64,000 bases of DNA, from contig RPFO01000015.1 of NCBI GenBank assembly GCA_009746045.1, forward strand, positions 2,443,498 to 2,507,497, in the 5' to 3' direction. The translations under genes and the position numbers were made by a program. Under the pieces are notes generated by a model that saw only the letters and a program-made list of their open reading frames with translations, had not been told where the DNA came from and searched no databases. Shown here in pieces: positions 52,901 through 63,492 of the stretch. How positions within the stretch are numbered: the first letter of the stretch is position 1; the number at the start of each line of letters is the position of its first letter. The stretch is from Mesostigma viride. Lineage: Eukaryota; Streptophyta; Mesostigmatophyceae; Mesostigmatales; Mesostigmataceae.

Positions 52901-55900
52901 GGTTGAGATTCATGGATGGGAATGCACACGCGACCAGCTTGACAATATTATCGCCCTCCTCCCATGCGTTGGCTGGTGACGGACGTCATGGAACACACAC
53001 AAACAATATAATGTCATCGCAATTAAAACTTTGACTTTTATACTATTATTTTGTTTTCACTGGCTTTGAGCAGCACTCCCACATTGTCGTTACCGCCAAT
53101 CAATCCGCAAAAACAAAAATGTCGCATGCACGTGAACAAAATATTGCATCGCATGGACTGGAACCGGATCCATGCAGGATTGCCGAGGCATAGTTGGCAT
53201 GCTCCAATAGACAGGACATAATCGTAGAATAAGAAACGAGCGCAACAAGGGTGGGTGTGGCACACGCGATCCACCACCCAGAGACGACCCACCGTCCAGA
53301 GATGACCCATCATCCAGCGGGACGCACGTGGACAGATGCTGGAAAGCAGCCGAGCCCAGCAGGAAATGCTAAGGTATGTGTGACCAGTATGCACTATGCC
53401 CGTGGTGACACTTAAAATCATGACGCATCAATACGCTGTCACAACTACACAACTAAAACTTTCAGCAGGAGATAATAATTTTCAGCATTCGGCATGCTCG
53501 ACAGTACACTGAATGCATAACCCCCCAATGAGCTGACAACATTTAAGTGTCCATGCATAATTGCAGATCCCCTTTTCTATTTGACTTCTTTGTAGATGGT
53601 GAAGGTCTGGCAGTCTGCCTTTGAGCTGACTCTTCACCACGCAGGATGACAGAGGCCGCCATTAAAAGAAAGAAAGAAAGAAAGAAATTTCTGTAAGGCA
53701 GCTCATGATAGTTAAGGCTAGTTCAGGATGTCAGTACAGCCCGGTGAGGGCACCTGGGCAATACCAATAGACAAGGGCAAATCCAGAGAAACTAGGGTAA
53801 TGCCGGGTAATGGTACAGCTGGAAATGGCCCCCCAAACGCCACCAATTGTAACTAATTTCGCTCCTACCTCCGAGTAGGGCACATCCAGGGATTACGTTG
53901 ATGTCAGTTACCCGGTCCCTTTCAAGAGAATCGGAGCGCATGTTGCGCTCACCCAGCATGAGGCGCGAGGCAGCGGAGGGCCTCGCCCGCGGGATACACT
54001 GGGAGGCTTTTCATTAAATTATAAGGCTTTGAGTAGGCTTTTTATTGACTGCGGAACTCCAGGGTAACCAACATAACACTCACAAACTGGTTATGTCTTC
54101 CCCAATACTAATCCTTCTCAGGCCGCCGTGGCCTTATATTTGTCATCACCTCCGGCTCTACAACCTAGCAGGACAGCTATCTTCTTATTTAAGAAAACTA
54201 TGTTCAGCAAACGACGATCCTGATACTCAGATGTAGCATGCTGCACTGTGTGCAAGGCCTAGCACGCCTAACCTGTGAAGAAGATGCTTTCTATTTGAGA
54301 TGAATATACCGCCACCTGTGTAAGGATACTTTTTATTTGAAATAGAAAACGCCGCACCTGTGTGGATGATGCTTTCTATTTGATGAGATGAACACATGGC
54401 ACCATCCATGTTGATGATCATTTCTATATGAAATAGAACACGCCGCCGCACCTGTGTGGAAGATCCAGCACGCCTCCTTGAGCATGAACCACTTGATCTC
54501 GGATTCATCGCGCGCGTAGCGAGGGAGCAGGCCAAAGCGAGAGGGGAGCGACTTGTCGAACACAAAGGGGAGCTTGCCCTCCGCCACCATCACCTGGCAG
54601 GTCGGGGCCAATAGGGCATCACCAACGGGACAACGCAGACAGGAAAAAATGAGCTCAACATGATGGTGAAATGTTTTCCGAAATTCCAATCATTTCAAGC
54701 ACCAGAACAGATCGTCATTGAGGTCAAAACAGAAAAAATTCAAAACTGACTGGGTATTGAAACACCCGTTTAGTAACATTCAAAAGCGTCGCGTCAGGAA
54801 AGCAAACCAAAGAGGGAAAATGTTCGGGGGAAGGGGGGCCCGCCGGAGGGGGGGACTGGACGGCAGAATTTGTGTAGGCAATGGACACCGTTCGGCGGGC
54901 AGATTGAAAACAATTAGTCACTTCTACAACTTTCACTGAACATGCGGTCATCTCCTTTACCCTACATAAAGTTGTATGTGAGGAGCAACCAACAAAGCGG
55001 ATCATGTCACTATTTTATACCACTGGTTCTAACCACTAAATAACACTGGTTCTGACCACTAAATAACACTGGTTCTAACCACCAAATAGCCCTGGTTCTG
55101 ACCACCTGTCCCTGCCAGCAAAACATGTGGACGCTGCCTGGGCATCGCAAACGTTAGAAAAATATATTGCTTGACCTCTCATCCTAAAAACAAGCATTCA
55201 TTCGAGCAACGATCAGCAGCCCCACTACGCCACATGGCAAGCTGACCCCAAGCTGGGGTATCACGTCACCCTCGTATAGCGTGTGATGTCACCAGGTTGA
55301 CACAAACAGCAGTAGCAGGCTCGCACCCATGTGACACGTATAGCAGGCTTGCAGCGGCCGGCCAGGAACCTGCGAGCCACCCTCGTCTAGGTTCAAAAAG
55401 ATCCCTATTCCAGTTTCAAAAAGATCCCTCGTCCAGGTTCAAAAAGATCCCTATTCCAGTTTCAAAAAGATCCCTATTCCAGTTCCAAAAAGATCCCTCG
55501 TTCAGGTTCCAATAGATCCCTTCCAGTTTCAAAAGATGCCTTCCAGTTTCAAAAAGATCCCTATTCCACTTTCAAAAAGATCCCTATTCCAGTTTCAAAA
55601 ACTCGAGTCTTGGAGAGTATAAAAAAGCCTCAACCTGCCAAGGGAGCACAGTGGGCATGATGCCCGCGCCTTGAGCCGCAGCTGTGCAAGGAACAATCAG
55701 CCCCTTATTGACCCACGCCTTCAGCACTCCTAATTCCTGTACTCGATGCCGTGTGCCCCGATTAGTCTCAGAAAATAACCACCGAAGGCGGTTGTGAAAC
55801 AACATCCGAAAACGTTGTGGGGGCTACGGGTCTTCCCACTCTGTAAGGGGTTTGCTTCCGTTATCCTACGGAGGAGTGCTTAGCTGGAAACATGCCTAGG

Positions 55901-58900
55901 TCACCCATGCACCGCCAACGCATGCGTACGTTCCCCCCACGCACCTTGCCGTCGAACACGAGGGGCATGTCCAGGAAGATGGCAAACCGCTTTGTGATGG
56001 CAAAGTCGTGCATCATGATGGGCTTGGGGATCGTGATGGGCACGCCGCAGAACTGGAGCTTCGCGTCCTTACTCGCCACGCCGTACTTGATGTACGGCGG
56101 CTTCATCGCCATGTTGTAGCCAAAGAAGAAGAGCTCGCCTGCTCGCCATGTGGGGTGGGGTGGGGAGAAGAAAAGGTGTGTGTGTGGGGGGGGAGAGGTG
56201 AGGGGGAAATGGCAGGCGAAGACAAGTGGCAGAGTGAGAGAGAAAGAATATTAGGGAGGGAATAGAGCTACTAGCCTGCGACTTGAGAGTGCATTTGTGT
56301 GAGAGGGTGGATCGGAAAAGGGTCAGGGTTCCTGGCTCATAGTTTAAGGTGAACAGTTTAGGGTGTAGGGCTACAGGGGTTCCTATTCACCCTCCGTCCA
56401 CAGGCCATCAAACACGTTGTGGTGGGGTTGTCGGCACGCGATATAATAGAACCAGATGTAAGAGAGCCAGATATAAGAGAACCAGAGCGCCATGGCAGGC
56501 CGAAGCAGGGCCACTGATATCTCATGTAGATAACGAAGGTTAGTAATGGAAGACAAGGAAGATCCCAGCATGTACACGGCTGGCACCCCAAAGTGGATAT
56601 ACAGACAAGCAAGGGGCGCAGGTTCGCAAGAATAAAGCAGTGTTTCTTGAGATGTCAAGCCGCAGTGGTTATTTACTTAATAGTTACAATCATAACAACA
56701 CCCTAAATAGTGATGATAAGAACACATTCGGTAGTGATGATAAGTTCACAATCAAAAAGCGACGATCAGAACACCTTCATCTTGGGGGTGCTACTGTAGC
56801 CGCAACATTCGGTCCTATTATGATGACTGGATAGACCAGTGATCAGTGATGATTAGCACAGAAGCTTATAAGTGGGCGCCTCGGCAATGACAAGTGTATC
56901 CCCGTCCACCTTGGGATACCATGACTGCAAAAACAACATACTAGTAATCGATGGGAGCTCATATGAAAGATTTCTTCACTGCAAATCGTAGTATAAAAGT
57001 ATCTTCAATACTTTCAACAGGACCCACCTGTCTCTTCGCCCACCTGAGGGTATCCTCGCATTAACAACTGCATCCTAGTAGCAACAAACTAGTAACAGAT
57101 CGCGGGAACAACCAAATCAAATCATATGCTGTGGATCGTGCCCACCTGTCTCCGCGTCCACCTTGGGGTAGCAGTAACAATGAGCAATAGATAGTTAGAA
57201 ATAGATCGCATCATCATGTCAGATGATGCCCACCTGTCTCCGCGTCCACCTTGGGGTGCGCGGTCACGTTGTGCTTGAGCTGGCCGCCATAACTCTGCAG
57301 GCCCAGCGTCTCCAGCTCCCCGTCCATCAGCACCCGCAACGCATCTGGGCAGGGTGAGGCGCGGACACAGGAAGAATCGATGATGAGAAGTCACGATTCA
57401 GACAGGAGTGAGAAGCCTTTATCACCCCATCCATCATGAGACACACCTCGTCTGGGCACTGGGGGTGGGACATAACTTGCATGTGACGGCATGCGACCCC
57501 TAGCAAATGCAACCCAGGGGGGTTGGAGACGTCTTGCGATAGAACGGTTAGATAAAGGGCAAGAGATCAGAAATGGGAAACGCATCTCTCCTTTGCCATA
57601 CGACATTGCGTCACAGCCGCAGTGCGCAACATGGTGCCCCCACGACAAGGCATGCAAGTCATGGGCATTCCCACAAAGGCATCAAGGCAAAGTGTACAAC
57701 CATGTCACCAGGAAAACATGTCACAGTCCAGCCCTCCCCAAATGCCCTTAAGGGTGTGATGGCACAATTCGGCTACCCTTTAGCCCTTTCTTCAGCGATG
57801 CAGGGATGAAAAAACAAACGCTTCAATCTTAAACGAAATAGACGGCAAAGGGGAAAAAACGCTATTCATCAAACTGCACAAATGAAGGACAACATCCCAG
57901 CACTCAGCTCAGCGCTTGCAACAATTGTATTGCGGTCCAGTGGGCGGTCAGGGGACTAACCAGGGAGTAAGTGGACTGAGAGAGCGTAAGGGGGCATCAG
58001 CCCGGCATGCAGTTTGCAAGAAAATAAACTCACACAGTAGCAGGCCAAGCCCCAGAAAGCAACCAAGTCAATGCAGGTTGTTAGAGATATGTTTCAGCCA
58101 GCTGCCAAGGCAATCAGGCATGCCGCAACGATAAAAAAAATTAGCAAGGCAAAGAATGCCGTTCGTGATGTGCGACAAAACTAGAAATGCGAAGACTGCT
58201 GCCAATGGCGTAGAAAGGTGTGAAAAATCCAACGCTTACCGCTATGATAGACAATGGTTGCCAATAATTGTAGAAATCACTCAAAGCAAGCAGGAAGAAG
58301 CAATTACAAGGCATGTTGCACTTCTTGTTGCCCTAACATTTTCTGTTGTATCCCACCCCCCTTTATGCTCCCCTTTCATGCCAAAACTAGTTTCAACTAA
58401 AAGCTTCAGGGGGTTAAGTAGACAAAACAGGCATGCATCCCTTGCCACTTACAGGGGAGGTCGCCCTCATTCAGCGCCAGCAGCGTTTTTCCGTGGAAGA
58501 TGAGCGCTGTGTTGGCTGTGGCGCGCAATCAGCATGCAGTCGGAGCAATGGCCCCAATCGTTCAAGTGCGGCAGTGACAACGGGGGTTTAGTAAGGCGAG
58601 CCAGTCAGGCAGATTTCTACCTCATAGCTAGGCCAAAAATCCTTTGTGTGAAAGGTGATCTCTCTGGTCTGCATAACTACGAATCGGACGCCATGTACTA
58701 GGACAATGCCCTGCAGTACAAGACGCAGGGTACATGCGCCAGTATGGCATGTGGCTGTGGACAGCCTCCATCCACATCAGGAGAGGACCATGCTGGGCGT
58801 GTGCCGGCAGAAAGCCAGGTGACAGCAACCATCGACGGGATAAAGACTATCCCAGCTGAAGCACGGGGAAGCAAGCATGATTACTGTATTCCATATGGGG

Positions 58901-60263
58901 ATACGATCACAAGCACGATTACTGTATCCAATGCAGTACACCCTCCGCAGTGGTAGTTTTAATTCAGTTCAGCCAAAAGGCCCTTCGGAATTAGACATTA
59001 GCGTTTTATTGGTTGAAAGTGCTACTGTACCCGCCCAATTAATTAATTATTAGTTTGTTTGTTTGGTTACCGAACAACCGTTGAAGTGGCTGCGAAATTT
59101 AATAATTCTTTGTTTGTTGACTTTGTTCTGTAATAACCCAGCCGGATGCACTGCTCTTACGGCTAGGAAAAGCACATTTTTCAGCCAGAAATCATATTTC
59201 TTTGTTTGTTAGCGAGAAAGCTGCACACGTGACAGTAAAATAATATTTATTTACACTTTCTTTGTTTGTTTGGTAGCTTCAAAAACTACAGTTCACTACA
59301 CTCGGGAATTAGTTAATTAAAATTCTTTTGTTTTATTTATCGTTTGCAGCTGGTCGGCGCCCAGCCTCATAATTATTTAGTAAAACTACCAATGCGGAGG
59401 GTGTACTTGGGAAAGACAAAGCAAAGTGGCTGCGCCACGAAAAGGGGCAAGAGCATGATCATGCCAGGACAACTATTCCAGCAGATCATTCTTACTTGAC
59501 AAGCACAAGTACTCGGAAGCACACCCTACGCCACCGCAAATGGAAGGAAGAGCGACAAGAGTGCCAAGAGTGCCAAGAGTGCCAAGAGTGCCAAGAGTGC
59601 CAAGAGTGCCAAGAGTGCAAGAGTGCCAAGAGTGACAACGAAAAATGAAGGTAACTCAGCCAGGGTGGCGTGCCCAGAATACCACACATTCATCCATGGA
59701 GCTTCTCAGAGCGAACTATGGCCTACTATACAAGCCTCATGCACTTCAGTCCTAGCATACATTCCTTGTGCACCATGGGCCTACAAAGCAAGCCTCATGC
59801 ACTTAAGGCCTACTATAACTCTATCAAAGGCTTACTATATACAAGCCCCGCCTCTAACAACCCGCAATCCTGCCGCTCGCGCCCTGACAATCTTTAACGC
59901 GACTGAAAGTAAGCCACGCGCCCAGGCACCAGCGCGCTCGGGTGTCCCAGAAAGTTTTGGTTTTGCCAGCATAAGTGAACATTTTGGAACCATACTGGAT
60001 TCGTGCGCACGGGCCAGCACTTGTGTACATTGCGCTGGTCGGCCTTGGTCGCTGTGCCAGTTACTGCACAGGGCCAGCACTTGTGGATGTTGCGCTGATA
60101 AGCCTTGGTCACTGTGCCAGTTCTTGGCCACTGCCAGCTCCAACACAGTGCCACTAGTTATTCCCTCACCCGTTCCTTCGCTGCCCTGGATGACCCCCAG
60201 CTTCCTCTTTGCATTGGTAAGCAGCATGCGCAGGATGGCGGAGAAGCCGGCAAGGTCGCCCAT
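49869..60263 (-). CDS. Carotenoid cleavage dioxygenase (RPE65/CCD/NCED family), 8 exons seen, N-terminus missing
   Basis: Non-haem Fe(II) enzyme that splits carotenoid double bonds to apocarotenoids. Exons (minus strand): 60263-60170, 58515-58453, 57344-57234, 56138-55945, 54593-54452, 52972-52876, 51613-51278, 49980-49869. All introns are GT-AG, 1.1-1.65 kb, and every junction keeps frame, giving 383 codons. All four iron-binding histidines are visible: [26 protein letters not shown] and YGFHGLF. Family blocks [43 protein letters not shown] and [11 protein letters not shown] follow in order. The family usually has 500-600 aa, so roughly 150 N-terminal residues are undetected or outside the window. 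The last exon after FVSE is also unresolved. Four introns carry duplicated donor sites. Confidence 0.93.
51045..51300 (-). repeat. Donor-site repeats after exon ending HDETTG
   Basis: The exon end GTGCACGACGAG..AC plus donor GGTGAGCGC (51300-51271) recurs diverged at 51179-51149 and at 51077-51051, all on the transcript strand. Confidence 0.8.
51278..51613 (-). CDS. Dioxygenase exon ([10 protein letters not shown]...HDETTG)
   Basis: 336 nt, the largest exon, between TTCTCCAG and GTGAGCGC; encodes [19 protein letters not shown] to [16 protein letters not shown]. Its acceptor is preceded by a vast pyrimidine minisatellite and its donor is repeated downstream. Confidence 0.94.
51633..52262 (+). 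repeat. (GGGGAGGAA)n minisatellite in a dioxygenase intron
   Basis: About 65-70 copies of a 9-bp purine unit with few variants. On the transcript strand it is (TTCCTCCCC)n and runs directly into the pyrimidine tract of the acceptor at 51614. The large Gly/Arg/Glu or Pro/Ser frames crossing it are artefacts of the repeat. Confidence 0.97.
52691..52890 (-). repeat. 45-bp donor-site ladder after exon ending NTPAS
   Basis: CACGCCGGCCTCTRTGTAAG on the transcript strand ends at plus positions 52871 (real exon), 52826, 52781 and 52736, exactly 45 bp apart, with a fifth degenerate copy near 52700. Confidence 0.95.
52876..52972 (-). CDS. Dioxygenase exon (ANAWEEGD...NTPAS)
   Basis: 97 nt between CACCAG and GTAAGTC; encodes [19 protein letters not shown] to [15 protein letters not shown] is a family signature. 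A 45-bp ladder of donor copies follows immediately. Confidence 0.92.
53664..53690 (+). repeat. (AAAG)n microsatellite in intron
   Basis: Five to six AAAG units inside the dioxygenase intron 54451-52973. Confidence 0.9.
54265..54463 (-). repeat. Donor-site repeats after exon ending IFHT
   Basis: TCTTCCACACAG-GTGCGGCG (real donor) is followed by ATCATCCACACAG-GTGCGGCG (54370-54349), ATCCTTACACAG-GTGGCGG (54327-54309) and ATCTTCTTCACAG-GTTAGGCG (54287-54265). They are separated by related TTCTATTTCAAATAGAAAG blocks. Confidence 0.9.
54452..54593 (-). CDS. Dioxygenase exon ([10 protein letters not shown]...IFHT)
   Basis: 142 nt between CTGCCAG and GTGCGGCG; encodes [20 protein letters not shown] to EACWIFHT. 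The His of IFHT is the third iron ligand. Donor repeats follow in the intron. Confidence 0.92.
55388..55610 (+). repeat. 23-24-bp minisatellite in a dioxygenase intron
   Basis: About nine copies of a unit CCCTATTCCAGTTTCAAAAAGAT with CTCGTCCAGG variants, inside intron 55944-54594. Confidence 0.92.
55945..56138 (-). CDS. Dioxygenase exon with second iron ligand (HDFAIT)
   Basis: 194 nt between GAGCAG and GTGCGTGG; encodes [20 protein letters not shown] to DMPLVFDGK, with MMHDFAIT supplying an iron-binding His. Confidence 0.93.
56891..57240 (-). repeat. Donor-site repeats after exon ending KVDAET
   Basis: CCCCAAGGTGGACGCGGAGACAG-GTGGGC, from the real exon, recurs at 57170-57141 (almost exact), 57052-57023 and 56920-56891 (diverged). 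AGTAACAGATCG-like spacers give a period near 90-130 bp. The first copy keeps a usable donor. Confidence 0.9.
57234..57344 (-). CDS. Dioxygenase exon with first iron ligand (VTAHPK)
   Basis: 111 nt between CTGCCCAG and GTGGGCA; encodes [17 protein letters not shown] through [12 protein letters not shown]. The His of TAHPK binds iron. The exon end and donor are repeated inside the next intron (see finding). Confidence 0.93.
58453..58515 (-). CDS. Dioxygenase exon ([10 protein letters not shown]...DLP)
   Basis: 63 nt between GCCACAG and GTAAGTGG. Completes the split Ala codon, giving [21 protein letters not shown]. Matches the family block after GT.NT. Confidence 0.9.
59540..59637 (+). repeat. 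9-bp (AGAGTGCCA)n minisatellite
   Basis: About nine near-exact units inside the first detected dioxygenase intron (60169-58516). Confidence 0.95.
60010..60130 (+). repeat. Two-copy 60-bp repeat in intron near a donor
   Basis: GGGCCAGCACTTGTG.A..TTGCGCTG and GGCCTTGGTC.CTGTGCCAGTT occur twice (about 60012 and 60072), starting about 40 bp inside the intron. Confidence 0.75.
60170..60263 (-). CDS. Dioxygenase exon (MGDLAG...GSEGT)
   Basis: 94 nt after acceptor GTGTGCCAG; encodes [20 protein letters not shown] and on to QGSEGT, ending one base into a codon before GTGAGG. Upstream bases could extend the exon (RRTRV in frame), so the acceptor is the likeliest choice, not certain. First exon I can support. 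Confidence 0.75.
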
Positions 60264-60299
60264 CTGGCACACGCGCGTGCGCCGACCGCCGGAGTAGTA

Positions 60300-60490
60300 G
60301 CCCAATGAGTTGCCCACATAGTTGCCCAATTAATTGCTCAAGTAGCTGCCCAAATAATAGTCCAAATTATTGCCCAAGGAGTTGCCCATGAAGGAGTTGC
60401 CAGGGACGAGGAACAGGGGTTTGTCGATTGGGCGATGGCAGGGGAGGAGGGAACAAAAGGTATTGAATACCCTTTGCGGGGGGGGGGGGG
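60300..60490 (+). repeat. GTTGCCCAA-type short repeats and G13 run
   Basis: At least six GTTGCCCA/GCTGCCCA units (60309-60400) just upstream of the first supported exon, then a run of 13 G at about 60478. Probably intron sequence. Confidence 0.7.
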
Positions 60491-61985
60491 ACGCGTAATC
60501 GACAAACCGAATACTGAATTTAAGAACCAAATACCGATTTAACAAACCAAAATGCCAAAGTGACACACCAAATGTCTGTTTACTTAAAAACTAAATGCCT
60601 AAAATGCCTAGTAAAAAAGCACATGTCTAATTAACCAGCTAATTGCCTAACCAAAAGCCAAATGCCTAACGAACAAAACAAATTATATGGGTCACCGAGC
60701 ATGAATCCTTGATGAAGAATGAAGGGCTGCTGTGGCGTCTCGGGGGAATGGAATTGGATGCTTGAGCAAGATCTGAAGCACCACAAAGCCAAAACGCACT
60801 TTCTTGTAGCTGGCTCAACTCGGAATAAATGACACACGCAGGCAGCGCCAGACACGTAACGAATCCATGCCTTTGCCATCTCATCCCACATTCGTAAAAC
60901 CAGGCTGAGGGCATGAAGGGGACCACCCTGGTGGGGTCCAAACCTGCTCAGCTCCACATGCCACCGTCTAAGCAGGATGGCCGGAAGCGCACGCACTACA
61001 GACAATAGTAATAGTAGTAGTGGTGGTAAAGACATGCATGCCTAGCGTGGCAGAGACAAAACCATACTCGAAAGATGATGGCACCACAGAGCGAAAACAA
61101 GGGAATACGCCTGCACATGCTGAGTGTATGCGCAACGCATTAGAACCCTGCAACGCTCTCTCGGCTATTTTTTTTTAAATTATATTATTATTATTATTGT
61201 AAATTTACTACTACCATCATTATTGCTTCATCGTCCAGGCGCGCGTATCGGAGTGTGCACGGGTCCGCCCGCCGACGCCTCCTGTAGGGGGTATCAATGC
61301 GCCTGCCTTCATACTACACATCCTATCAGAATATACACACTCCTACGAAAGTAGTAGTTGCATGACAATTGAGAACCAGGGCCCACCCGCGCCTGGCGCT
61401 TACTGTAGTGTACACGGGCTCCCCAGCCTCCTCCTCCTGTAGGGGGAGTAAAAGGTCAGGTCGCAAGCATTGCGTCGCAACGTACAGGCCACGCACCACA
61501 TGGGATTGTCGCAGGGAGGCATCAGACAAGACTATCTACGGGCTGCTAAAATTGGAATTAAAATCTCGTGACTGCGTCACTTGCTGATGGAAGGTAAAGA
61601 ATCCCCCCCCTTTTGAAAAGGGAAGCCCTCGCAAAGCAAAGCCCTGTTGCACTCCCTGGTGGATGGGGCTGCAAAACAAAATGGTGTAGGTCCCCCTGTA
61701 AGGGCTGCGAAAAAGACGAGAAGCTGTTTCATATTGAAGGATGAATAGATTGCTACTTATTGAGGCTGTTTCAGAATCCCCAGCAGCTTCGATGTGATGT
61801 AAGTGGGGCATGCACATGCTGCCACGGTGCCTGTCCGCATGCGCATGGGTCTGATCAAAATTTTATTACCTCTATGCACTTACACGCGCGCTTGCAAATT
61901 GTTTTTTGAAAGGTAAGCATGACGCCCACCCACGTAGAGATGTTTGCACACGAGGATAGTTGTGCGCGTGGATGGCCGGTGCCAG
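60491..61985. other. Upstream flank of the dioxygenase gene, no confirmed exon
   Basis: A 33-nt candidate exon on the minus strand (61436-61404, EEEAGEPVYTT) lies between CTACAG and GTAAGC, and a degenerate copy of it lies about 150 bp away (near 61290). It could be an N-terminal exon, but is too short to assign. At about 61566 the hairpin GTGACTGCGTCAC with an AT tail marks a LINE-like 3' end on the minus strand. Confidence 0.3.
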
Positions 61986-61997
61986 TGTCTCTAGTAA

Positions 61998-62160
61998 CGT
62001 GACGCAGGCGTCAGCGGGCTGACGCGCCAGCTCTTACGCGTCAGGAATTTTACCCCGCGCGTCAGCCGTCTGACGCGTAAATTTTGGCCGCGCGTCAGGC
62101 GACTGACGCGTAAATTTAGGGCGTCCGTCAGTCGTCTGACGCGCACCAAGTCCTCAGGCG
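61998..62160. repeat. Cluster of interrupted palindromes CGTCAG-N-CTGACGCG
   Basis: At least four in 160 bp: GCGTCAGCGGGCTGACGCG, GCGTCAGCCGTCTGACGCG, GCGTCAGGCGACTGACGCG and CCGTCAGTCGTCTGACGCG; two are followed by TAAATTT. Related pairs recur at 63418-63492. Confidence 0.85.
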
Positions 62161-63417
62161 TCAGACTGTCCTAGTGCTGGTTCGCCGCGTCAAAGTCTAT
62201 TCGTCGCGCCGGGCCTGAACCTGATGAGAGTATCCAACAAAATACATAAGTACTGTATTTTCAATTTTGCTGTGTTGAACCTGCATGCAAAATTTCTGAA
62301 CGTGCATGCCAAAACCTGCCAACGAGCGACAAAACGTATATTTCGTGCAGCCAGCAGCGCAGTCCACGAGGTGGCGATGGCCATTGCAGCGTCAGTCACG
62401 AGCGGATACCTTGATTACCTTTATGTAAGCCAAGATTACCTAACTTACGTTACATACATTTCGATTGCAGCTGCTTGTTCAGAAGTCTAGAAGCGTTTTT
62501 CTTGCAAGGGGGGCGTTGCATCGGTTTAGGTATCGCTGAGGCGGTAGGAAGTAAATTTCATCGGTCAAACCACGCCAGCTAAAGTGTAAGTATAGGCAAA
62601 GTTTTCTTGCCTTACATTGCCTGGTTTCTCATATCGTCAGCGAGGATTACGCACAACAGCGTGGCATGGCGTCACAAGGGGGCGGATTGTTCACAAGTTT
62701 TGAACCTGTTGCGAGATCGTCGTATTTCAAGAGACAAACTGCCGACAGGGCAGGATCAAGTGGTCCCGATCTTGTCGATATAACCCCTGCGACAAGGAGC
62801 TGGAGATGCGGAACAAGAGGAAAAGGGCAACCACTTGTGAGACTAGAGGCACAAGCCCCGGGAGGTGCAGTCAGCACCTACCTTGACAACGATGGATGGG
62901 CCGATGGGGGCTAGACAGTTTGTGTTATTTGTGGCAAAGGCCGTGTTTTATGCGCATGCAGACGTGCTAGTGATTGCAATTGAGCTTGATTCATAAAGTA
63001 CCAATCATTTACCATGTACTTTTCAAGCTCATTTTGTCATGCCCTTAGTTAGGGTAACCAATAAAGCTTCTTGGTAACAACCACTTGAAGGTGATATTAG
63101 AATGCCCGTTCAGGAATCTGTGACATTTATACATTGTGAAATGAAATTTTTCTCTCATTTTGTTTTTGAAAGCTTGATAAGGCCAGTTTTCTTTACCATG
63201 GAGCATGTTCGAGATCCAATGTTGTAATACCTGTCCTGCCCCTTCACCTTGAAGCGTCTCGCCAGTCGTCACCCTGACAGTCCCTGTCCCATCTTGCACT
63301 TGCCCCCAAGTTAACAACCCCAACCCCCCCTTCCCCAGTTATTCTGCTCCTTGGGGGTCCTTGAGGGTGATTCCGCCCTAGAGGGGGCCCCTGGGACCTG
63401 CCCCTAACTGATATGGG
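62161..63417. other. Sequence between the two palindrome clusters
   Basis: One unassigned plus-strand frame (about 62666-62914, 82 aa, MASQGGGLFTSFEPVARSS) with no recognised domain. The rest is non-coding. With the flanking palindromes this could be the body of a small transposon, but no target duplication was found. Confidence 0.3.
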
Positions 63418-63492
63418 CTGACGCACCGCCAACGGCAGCGTGTCAGCCGTCCGACGCGCCGCCAACAGCGGCGTGTCAGCCGTCTGACGCGT
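63418..63492. repeat. Second palindrome cluster
   Basis: GTGTCAGCCGTCCGACGCG and GTGTCAGCCGTCTGACGCG, about 33 bp apart with CCGCCAAC.GC.GC between, matching the cores at 61998-62160. Confidence 0.8.

Noticed and set aside
60631-61035. N-terminal dioxygenase exon in the frame RRWHVELSRFGPHQGG
   Set aside because: No family motif and no matching splice phase; left as unassigned flank.
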